Below, piece after piece: positions 1 to 4,948 of a stretch of 8,713 bases of DNA. This DNA comes from Gammaproteobacteria bacterium (GTDB lineage: Bacteria > Pseudomonadota > Gammaproteobacteria > Pseudomonadales > Azotimanducaceae): the NCBI GenBank assembly GCA_018667205.1, contig JABIVN010000014.1, positions 1 through 8,713 of the forward strand. Reading direction: 5' to 3'. The notes under the pieces are model-generated. The model was not told the origin of the DNA. It worked only from the letters and a program-made list of their open reading frames with translations, and searched no databases. The translations under genes were made by a program, and so were the position numbers. Position 1 is the stretch's first letter. Every line of letters begins with the position of its first letter.

Positions 1-1
1 G

Positions 2-913
2 ACTCGCGACTGGGGCGGCAGCCACACTCAGGGCCGGGCATTCGGACTGTTGGATGGTGGCCGCGGACTATTGGCAGCCGTACTGGCGTCAGCGGGTGTT
101 TTAATTTTCAGCCTGACATTCCCAGAAGATGCCTCAACTGCTTCACTGCAGGAAAAACAGGACGCACTGTTTCAGGTCATCTGGGGCTACAACATTGTTA
201 CCGCGCTGGCCGGTGTTTTTGTCTGGTTCGCCATCCCGGATATCCACCCTTCGAAAGCAAATGGCAAAAAACACTCATCCGACGACACCATTTCAAAGCA
301 TATCGTCGCGGTGCTCAGGATACCGGCGGTATGGATGCAGGCCGTCATCCTGCTTTGCGCCTATGTCGCCTACAAAGGGTTTGACAACTACTCACTGTTC
401 GCTGTCCAGGCCTACGGAATGAATGAAGTCGATGCGGCCGCAATAGTCACCATCGGTGCCTGGCTTCGACCCGTTGCGGCGCTCGGAGCCGGGCTGCTCG
501 GCGATCGATATAATGTATCCAGGATGCTTGCTTTGTCTTTCCTGCTTTTACTGGCCTCGGACCTGTTTTTCGCCTTTACGACCCCCGTTGCGGGTGTAGC
601 CTGGATCCTTTTGGGCAACATTTTGATAGCGTCAACGGCTATATTTGCCCTGCGCGGTTTGTATTTCGCGTTGTTCGAGGAAGCGAGAGTCCCGATTGTC
701 ATGACCGGCACCGCGGTTGGGCTTGTCTCGGTCATCGGGTATACACCAGACATCTTCGTGGCACTGGTCGCCGGCATCATGATCGACGCCAACCCGGGTA
801 CAACTGGCCACCAGCACTTCTTCATGTTTCTCTCGGCGTTTGCAGCGATCGGACTTGCGGTCAGCTTCGCTCTGATACGGTTATTGCATCAAAAAAAATC
901 CACCCAACACTAA
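2..913 (+). CDS. MFS transporter, C-terminal part (5' end cut by window edge)
   Basis: Integral inner-membrane transporter of the major facilitator superfamily; substrate unknown. The frame is open from the first bases, so the TTG at position 50 is internal and not the real start. The visible 303 residues begin with a segment reading GRAFGLLDGGRGLLAA, which resembles the conserved small-residue loop in the first half of MFS proteins. About eight hydrophobic segments follow, consistent with TM5-TM12 of a 12-TM protein. The hydrophilic stretch around 220-300 (IHPSKANGKKHSSDD) fits the central cytoplasmic loop between the two six-helix halves. The motif GAGLLGDRYNVSRM near 484-525 matches the GxLaDRxGRR-like loop expected in the second half. 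The protein ends in a basic tail (LLHQKKSTQH). It is convergent with the methyltransferase downstream. MFS membership is confident; any substrate would be a guess. Confidence 0.88.
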   Translation, partial: TRDWGGSHTQGRAFGLLDGGRGLLAAVLASAGVLIFSLTFPEDASTASLQEKQDALFQVIWGYNIVTALAGVFVWFAIPDIHPSKANGKKHSSDDTISKHIVAVLRIPAVWMQAVILLCAYVAYKGFDNYSLFAVQAYGMNEVDAAAIVTIGAWLRPVAALGAGLLGDRYNVSRMLALSFLLLLASDLFFAFTTPVAGVAWILLGNILIASTAIFALRGLYFALFEEARVPIVMTGTAVGLVSVIGYTPDIFVALVAGIMIDANPGTTGHQHFFMFLSAFAAIGLAVSFALIRLLHQKKSTQH

Positions 914-966
914 CTCTGTTCCAACACGATTAAGTGCTGGGATTGGTCGTAACGGCCGTATAGACG

Positions 967-985
967 TCACGCGCGCCTTTCGTGA
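967..985. other. Weak inverted repeat downstream of the MFS gene
   Basis: TCACG (967-971) and CGTGA (981-985) form a 5-bp stem around a 9-nt loop, about 55 nt after the transporter stop. No T-run follows on either strand, so it is at best a poor terminator. The rest of 914-1074 shows no gene. Confidence 0.2.
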
Positions 986-1074
986 TTAACGTGTGTCGTC
1001 AATTTGGACAGGCGCAACTTACCAGCAGTCGCAGATATAGATGACGGAATAATGAGAAAATAGTACTTTTTGAT

Positions 1075-1094
1075 TTGGAAACGCATCGTTCCAA
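1075..1094. repeat. Inverted repeat abutting the 17-bp array
   Basis: TTGGAA (1075-1080) is the exact complement of TTCCAA (1089-1094), and an inner ACG/CGT pair extends the stem around a CAT loop with one bulged A. It ends exactly where the first 17-bp repeat begins (1095). It lies between convergent genes and could be a weak bidirectional transcription stop, but neither strand has a convincing T-run straight after the stem. Confidence 0.4.
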
Positions 1095-1213
1095 GAGAAC
1101 TATCTGTCCATGAGAACTATCTCTCGAAGAGAACTATCTCTCGAAGAGAACTATCTCTCGAAGAGAACTATCTCTCGAAGAGAACTATCTCTCGAAGAGA
1201 ACTATCTCTCGAA
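1095..1213. repeat. Tandem array, 7 x 17 bp
   Basis: Seven head-to-tail units start at 1095, 1112, 1129, 1146, 1163, 1180 and 1197. Units 2-7 are identical (GAGAACTATCTCTCGAA); unit 1 starts GAGAACTATCTG and is degenerate in its second half. Each unit contains GAGA-ACTA-TCTC, and each junction gives TCTC-GAA-GAGA, so single strands could fold into several alternative small hairpins. The last unit overlaps the 3' end of the minus-strand methyltransferase and supplies its last codons and the TAG stop (1202-1204). There are no spacers, so it is not a CRISPR array, and no replication gene is nearby that would make the units iterons. Confidence 0.95.
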
Positions 1214-1867
1214 ACGACGAATTCGCCCCTTGTAGGATGAACTGCCCTGCACAGATGCCACAGCGTCCAGTTTTGACTGCATAAATCCAGACGCCAGCAT
1301 GGCATTGCTGAACTTCGCAGCATTCCCCCTTCCAGGGTCAACAATAATGACTTCACACTTTTCTTTAGCATGTCTATTGACGAAACTGGATAGCAGCAAG
1401 GCATGGTTCGGTTGATAGAGAACATCGCTGCCAACGATCAGGTCATATTCTCCGAGACTGGCATCCTTCTGTTCCCAACCTGTGCGTACAAACGGAATAG
1501 TCCGGCCTTCATTTAGATCGACATTCAGTTGAAGATAGGCCTCTGCCTCGGGGTGATGATCTGTCGCGGTGATATCCGCTATCCTGGAATTCAACATCAA
1601 GCTCGTCAGCCCCACACCGCAGCCAACCTCCAGAATACGTTTACCTTTAATATCAAACGTTTCCATCAACCGCGCAAGAACCTGTGATGATTCCCAGATG
1701 ACGCCGAAGAGGGGCCATATCGCTTCTGGAACACCGAGTTTCTGAGCGACACCCTTTGGATCGCTGAATTGCTGTGTATCGCGCAGCGTTCTTACATGGA
1801 TATCTGACCCTTCAAACTCAATCGTCTGGTATCGATACCTTAATTGGCGGGGTTCCGGGATAAGATC
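1202..1867 (-). CDS. Class I SAM-dependent methyltransferase, METTL/Nnt1-like, with disrupted start
   Basis: Seven-beta-strand Rossmann-fold methyltransferase. Motif I is ILEVGCGVGL, the acidic SAM-ribose residue lies in TATDHHPEAE, and the post-motif DLIVGSDVLYQPNH resembles the DxxY signature of the Methyltransf_16 / COG3897 group (protein-lysine or small-molecule methyltransferases); the substrate is unknown. Coding similarity does not stop at the first legal start codons (TTG at 1669, ATG at 1666). The same frame continues upstream as IPEPRQLRYRYQTIEFEG, HVRTLRDTQQFSDPKG and AIWPLFGVIWESSQVLARLM, typical of this family's N-terminus, giving about 221 residues. There is no in-frame ATG, GTG or TTG between 1670 and the upstream stop at 1898-1900. 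An ATG at 1869-1871 is one base out of frame; removing one base after it would give MDLIPEPRQL. So either a single-base insertion or sequencing error broke the start, or a non-standard start is used. The C-terminus (RRFER) is encoded by the last 17-bp repeat unit. Confidence 0.78.
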   Translation of the reverse strand, partial: DLIPEPRQLRYRYQTIEFEGSDIHVRTLRDTQQFSDPKGVAQKLGVPEAIWPLFGVIWESSQVLARLMETFDIKGKRILEVGCGVGLTSLMLNSRIADITATDHHPEAEAYLQLNVDLNEGRTIPFVRTGWEQKDASLGEYDLIVGSDVLYQPNHALLLSSFVNRHAKEKCEVIIVDPGRGNAAKFSNAMLASGFMQSKLDAVASVQGSSSYKGRIRRFER

Positions 1868-1945
1868 GCATCTTAAAGAGGCCTTTAACCCTACTACTTA
1901 CCTGTACCGATTGCGACCGCTTGACGGCCTAGCTATCAAAATACC

Positions 1946-1974
1946 TTGCTTTACGTTATCCCCCCCCCTAAACT
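1946..1974 (+). promoter_or_regulatory. Candidate sigma70-like promoter with a 9-C tract in its spacer
   Basis: TTGCTT (1946-1951) and TAAACT (1969-1974) are separated by exactly 17 nt. They match the -35 and -10 consensus at 3/6 and 4/6 positions. The second half of the spacer is an uninterrupted run of nine C (1960-1968). If active, it would drive the helicase gene with a leader of about 195 nt. The element matches are weak, so this is a candidate only. Confidence 0.3.
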
Positions 1975-2020
1975 GCCGCGCGCTGATCGTTGATCGGCCA
2001 CGTCATGTTGATTTGATAGC

Positions 2021-2035
2021 ACTGGGTACCCCAGT
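2021..2035 (+). other. Short GC hairpin in the helicase leader
   Basis: ACTGGG (2021-2026) pairs perfectly with CCCAGT (2030-2035) around a TAC loop. It lies about 145 nt upstream of the helicase start, with no T-run, so it is not an intrinsic terminator. It may be part of a structured 5' UTR. Confidence 0.35.
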
Positions 2036-2098
2036 CGCCCCTCACCTAGAGGCCAGCCAGGCTAGTAACGCCACTGCCTCAACTCTTTATGTCGTCCC

Positions 2099-2112
2099 GC
2101 GCATTAGTGCGC
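2099..2112 (+). other. Second GC hairpin in the helicase leader
   Basis: GCGCA (2099-2103) and TGCGC (2108-2112) form a perfect 5-bp stem with a TTAG tetraloop, about 65 nt before the helicase ATG. The surrounding 1898-2159 carries no convincing gene: the 68-residue frame at 1911-2117 is proline-rich, looks like no family I know and has no ribosome binding site. Confidence 0.35.
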
Positions 2113-2177
2113 CCTAACATCGCGAAAACTGCGGTGAATTACATCATTGCGCCCGTAAAATGGCGCCAGGAAAGAAT

Positions 2178-3656
2178 ATGAGTTTTAATGAACGTGGCTT
2201 GTCCGAGCCACTACTAAAAGCGATATCCGAAAGCGGATACACAGAACCAACCGCCATCCAATCAGCGGCTATTGGCCCAGTCCTCTCGGGAAAAGACCTG
2301 ATGGCATCTGCTCAAACAGGAACCGGTAAGACTGCCGCTTTCACGCTGCCACTACTGGAAAAGCTTGGTCAAACGGACAATCCCGGCAACCATCCACGGG
2401 TTTTGATTATCACGCCAACACGCGAACTCGCCGCCCAGATCGAGGCATCAGCAAACACCTACGGTAAGCACACGACGCTTCAATCACTTGCTGTATTTGG
2501 TGGCGTCAAGATAGGACCGCAGATCAAGAAATTGCGCCAGGGAATCGACATACTTGTCGCGACTCCAGGCCGTTTGTTGGACCTGAGCCAACAGGGAGCC
2601 GTAAACCTTAAGAACATCGAAGTGCTGGTACTTGATGAAGCAGACCGTATGCTTGACATGGGATTCATTCCTGATATCAAACGCATCCAGAAACTGCTAC
2701 CAGATACCAAGCAAACATTGATGTTCTCAGCGACCTACTCCCCTGAAATCAGAAAACTAGCGCACGACTATCTGTCAAACCCCGTTGAAGTCAATGTCAC
2801 GCCAAAAAATGCCGCTGCTCATACCGTCGAGCAAGTACTGCACCCTGTAGACAAGAGCCGGAAATCCCAACTGCTTCAGCATCTGGTAAAAACAAACGGT
2901 TGGTCGCAAGCACTCGTGTTTTCAAAAACCAAACACGGAGCGAACAAGCTCACCCGAGATCTGGTGAAGATCGGTGTTCGTGCTGCCGCTATTCATGGCA
3001 ACAAAAGCCAGGCTCAGAGAACCAAGGCGCTTGAAGACTTCAAACGCGGAAAGGTTGAAGTACTCGTGGCGACTGATATCGCTTCCAGAGGAATCGATAT
3101 CTCGGAATTGCCAATGGTGATCAATTTCGATCTGCCTCATGTGCCCGAAGACTACGTTCACCGTATCGGCAGAACAGGCCGGGCAGGAACGACTGGCAAT
3201 GCCATCTCTCTTGTCTGCGCGGACGAATCTAAACAGTTACGGGATATTGAACGAGTAATCAACAAACCTCTGGAACGTGTCGAAATAGAAGGCTTCGAAC
3301 CTGACCATGTTTTGCCGCTATCCGGCGCCGGTCAGGATCGGTCTGGAAACAGGTCTGGTTCTTCAAGGAGCAATAGCTCAAGAAGCAATAGTTCAAGAAG
3401 CAATAGCTCAAGGAGCAATAGTTCAAGAAGCAATAGTTCAAGGAGCAATAGCTCAAGGGGCAATAGCTCAAGGGGCAATAGCTCAAGGGGCAATAGCTCA
3501 AGGGGCAATAACGCTAACGGCAATAGCGCTAACGGCAATAACGCTAACGGCAATAACGCTAACGGCAATAGTTCGACTGGCAATAGTCGAAATCAACCTA
3601 GGAGCAATCGAGGTTCACCTTCGAACGTGAGAACCAACATGCAGGCATCCGCTTAG
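2178..3656 (+). CDS. rhlE: DEAD-box ATP-dependent RNA helicase, RhlE-like, with repeat-encoded tail
   Basis: Cytoplasmic ATP-dependent RNA helicase, likely acting in ribosome assembly and RNA remodelling as RhlE proteins do. I prefer the ATG at 2178 (492 residues) to the in-frame ATG at 2160: it has AGGAAAG 4-10 nt upstream and gives MSFNERGLSEPLLKAI, the usual RhlE N-terminus. In order: Q motif GYTEPTAIQ (about 20-28), Walker A AQTGTGKT (45-52), Ia PTREL (80-84), TPGR (129-132), DEAD (153-156), SAT (184-186), ATDIASRGID (298-307) and HRIGRTGR (328-335). All catalytic motifs are intact. From about residue 390 the helicase core gives way to a roughly 100-residue low-complexity S/R/N/G tail built from pentapeptides (SNSSR, then GNSSR, then NGN-A types). 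Basic disordered tails in this family commonly bind RNA; that role is inferred here. The gene appears monocistronic. Confidence 0.95.
   Translation: MSFNERGLSEPLLKAISESGYTEPTAIQSAAIGPVLSGKDLMASAQTGTGKTAAFTLPLLEKLGQTDNPGNHPRVLIITPTRELAAQIEASANTYGKHTTLQSLAVFGGVKIGPQIKKLRQGIDILVATPGRLLDLSQQGAVNLKNIEVLVLDEADRMLDMGFIPDIKRIQKLLPDTKQTLMFSATYSPEIRKLAHDYLSNPVEVNVTPKNAAAHTVEQVLHPVDKSRKSQLLQHLVKTNGWSQALVFSKTKHGANKLTRDLVKIGVRAAAIHGNKSQAQRTKALEDFKRGKVEVLVATDIASRGIDISELPMVINFDLPHVPEDYVHRIGRTGRAGTTGNAISLVCADESKQLRDIERVINKPLERVEIEGFEPDHVLPLSGAGQDRSGNRSGSSRSNSSRSNSSRSNSSRSNSSRSNSSRSNSSRGNSSRGNSSRGNSSRGNNANGNSANGNNANGNNANGNSSTGNSRNQPRSNRGSPSNVRTNMQASA
3366..3590 (+). repeat. In-frame 15-bp x 15 tandem array encoding the helicase tail
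   Basis: GCAATA recurs at an exact 15-bp period from 3370 to 3580, fifteen times without a phase break. The array drifts in stages: early units read AGC-AAT-AGC-TCA-AGA (SNSSR), the middle ones change the first codon to GGC (GNSSR), and the last ones become AAC-GGC-AAT (NGN, with GCT). Because 15 is a multiple of 3, gain or loss of units keeps the frame and only changes tail length. The same property keeps both alternative forward frames and the reverse strand open, which explains the other long reading frames here; I do not regard those as genes. Confidence 0.95.
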
Positions 3657-3671
3657 CAAGATCGAGACAGC

Positions 3672-3698
3672 AAAGTCGTGACAGGAAAGTCGTGACAG
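3672..3698. repeat. 14-bp direct duplication after the helicase
   Basis: AAAGTCGTGACAG occurs at 3672-3684 and again at 3686-3698 with one intervening G, giving a 14-bp period. It begins 16 nt after the helicase stop. No function is evident. Confidence 0.75.
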
Positions 3699-3725
3699 CG
3701 AACTGCCTGCGGCAAAGGGGCGATG

Positions 3726-3757
3726 TGCTGATTTAGGAATTTTTCTCTAAATTAGCA
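3726..3757 (+). other. 11-bp-stem hairpin in the helicase 3' region
   Basis: TGCTGATTTAG (3726-3736) pairs with CTAAATTAGCA (3747-3757) through 11 positions including one G-U pair, around a 10-nt loop containing five T. No T-run follows. It may stabilise the helicase mRNA 3' end or act as a processing barrier. Confidence 0.45.
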
Positions 3758-3807
3758 ACCGCCCTGAACAACCTCTTTTAGAGATTAGTACTGCAAAAAC
3801 TGGCAAG

Positions 3808-3833
3808 CCCCTTGAACAAAGGGGAAGATTTTT
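3808..3833 (+). terminator. Candidate intrinsic terminator for the helicase
   Basis: CCCCTT (3808-3813) and AAGGGG (3819-3824) form a GC-rich 6-bp stem with a 5-nt loop, followed within 4 nt by TTTTT (3829-3833). Shape and strand fit a Rho-independent terminator about 150 nt after the helicase stop. The stem is short and the T-run is offset by AAGA, so strength is uncertain. Confidence 0.5.
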
Positions 3834-3930
3834 GACCAAAGTGGAGCTACGCTCTTCAACACCTCTCATCGTTCATCATTATAAACCGCTTGTCGCTTGC
3901 AACTCGCAATGCTCCGAGAGGGCGCAAAGG

Positions 3931-3943
3931 TTGAATCGTTCAA
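3931..3943. repeat. Inverted repeat next to the 16-bp array
   Basis: TTGAA-TCG-TTCAA is a perfect 5-bp inverted repeat ending one base before the 16-bp array begins. Its placement resembles the hairpin that abuts the 17-bp array at 1075-1094. Confidence 0.4.
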
Positions 3944-3944
3944 C

Positions 3945-4008
3945 GCTGCCTGACTACAACACTGCCTGAGTACAACACTGCCTGAGTACAACACTGCCTG
4001 AGTACAAC
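3945..4008. repeat. Tandem array, 4 x 16 bp
   Basis: Units start at 3945, 3961, 3977 and 3993. Units 2-4 are identical (ACTGCCTGAGTACAAC); unit 1 differs at two positions. The core ACTGCCTG also occurs once alone at 3702-3709. The unit is unrelated to the 17-bp array and is not a multiple of 3. It sits in a non-coding stretch of about 500 bp (3657-4155) that otherwise holds only the duplication and hairpins listed; a 61-residue reverse frame across it looks like repeat-derived noise. Confidence 0.95.
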
Positions 4009-4155
4009 GCTGTGACATCCGGAATAAGTTTATGAGAAGGCCGTATAGCACAGCCGATTAAAAGAAGCGTATCATCCTCTTTTGCCGACCTTTAACTCAC
4101 CGGATATCGATGTTCAGACGGCGCCTTGCGCTCAACAACATGACCACCTAAGACA

Positions 4156-4827
4156 ATGACTTTCAAGCAGATTTACGCTCGTGCGATTAATAGAAAAGGT
4201 GAACAGGCGCTTATTGCTTCGCTGCCTAGGGTAATATCCCGTCAGGCTCTTATCAGCGCAACTGATAATACCTATTTGTCCGAGATGACCAAATGCGTGT
4301 TTCGATCCGGATTCGTTTGGAAGGTTGTTGAGCATAAATGGCCTAACTTTGAGACAGCGTTCGCAGGGTTTAACCCCAAGGCAGTCGCCAATTTCAGTGA
4401 TGAACGACTAGAGTCCCTGGCTCAGGACACATCCATCATCAGGTACATGACAAAAATTTCAGCGACCCGGGAAAACGCCAAATTTATCCTTGATGTTATT
4501 TCGGAACACAAAACTTTTGGGCAGTTTCTGGCAGCCTGGCCGGACGATGACATCGTTGGCCTGCTGCTTTACCTAAAAAAACATGGCAGCAGACTTGGGG
4601 GACACACGGGACAGTACTTTCTTCGGTTTGTTGGCAAGGACACCTTCATATTCAGCAAAGATGTTGTCACTGTTTTGATCGCTGAAGGGATAGTGGATAA
4701 GGAACCAACCAGCCAACGCGCATTGCGCGCCACGCAGGAAGCCTTTAATCACTGGAGGGCAGAAACAGGCTTGCCTTACAGCCACCTTAGCCGAATCATG
4801 GCGGCTTCAGTTGGCACGTCTTTCTGA
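4156..4827 (+). CDS. DNA-3-methyladenine glycosylase I (Tag) family protein, atypical active site
   Basis: Helix-hairpin-helix DNA glycosylase homologue, 223 residues, presumably in base-excision repair of alkylated bases. The core aligns with E. coli Tag recalled from memory: SGFVWKVVEHKWPNFETAF (51-69) matches the Tag stretch AGLSWITVLKKRENYRACF, SLAQDTSIIRYMTKISA (87-103) matches VQDAGIIRHRGKIQA, and LKKHGSRLGGHTGQYFLRF (140-158) matches the ALKKRGFKFVG hairpin region. Differences: the N-terminal Cys and His and the C-terminal His/Cys that bind zinc in E. coli Tag are absent, and the position of the pocket Glu38 is Cys47 (MTKCVF). W55 matches W46. I recall a proteobacterial subfamily with this MTKCVF-GFVWKV pattern that is usually annotated as Tag, so this is not decay. 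The start has no clear ribosome binding site; a tiny ATG-ACC-ACC-TAA frame ends just upstream. Substrate specificity is uncertain. Confidence 0.8.
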   Translation: MTFKQIYARAINRKGEQALIASLPRVISRQALISATDNTYLSEMTKCVFRSGFVWKVVEHKWPNFETAFAGFNPKAVANFSDERLESLAQDTSIIRYMTKISATRENAKFILDVISEHKTFGQFLAAWPDDDIVGLLLYLKKHGSRLGGHTGQYFLRFVGKDTFIFSKDVVTVLIAEGIVDKEPTSQRALRATQEAFNHWRAETGLPYSHLSRIMAASVGTSF

Positions 4828-4948
4828 GGGGTGCTAGACCTCACCCGGCAGCAAAGGAGCACACCGCTATCAGCGCCCGTTACCGCCAGACAGAATCCAT
4901 CATTTCCCTTTTCACCATCGTGCCTAGTCTGACCGTATCGCCAGGGGC

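Noticed and set aside
1095..1213. CRISPR array or plasmid-type iterons
   Set aside because: The units are directly adjacent without spacers, there are no cas genes, and no replication initiator is nearby.
1911..2117. Small 68-residue protein on the + strand
   Set aside because: No ribosome binding site, no recognisable motif, and it overlaps hairpins and the candidate promoter region.
3259..3630. Three further reading frames across the helicase tail (two reverse, one forward)
   Set aside because: They are open only because a 15-bp repeat preserves every frame; their products are monotonous repeats inside a clearly real gene.
3866..4051. Reverse-strand 61-residue frame
   Set aside because: It runs through the 16-bp array, has no family resemblance and no start signal.
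4829..4846. GGGTG/CACCC hairpin after the Tag-like gene as terminator
   Set aside because: Five-bp stem with an 8-nt loop and no T-run on either strand.
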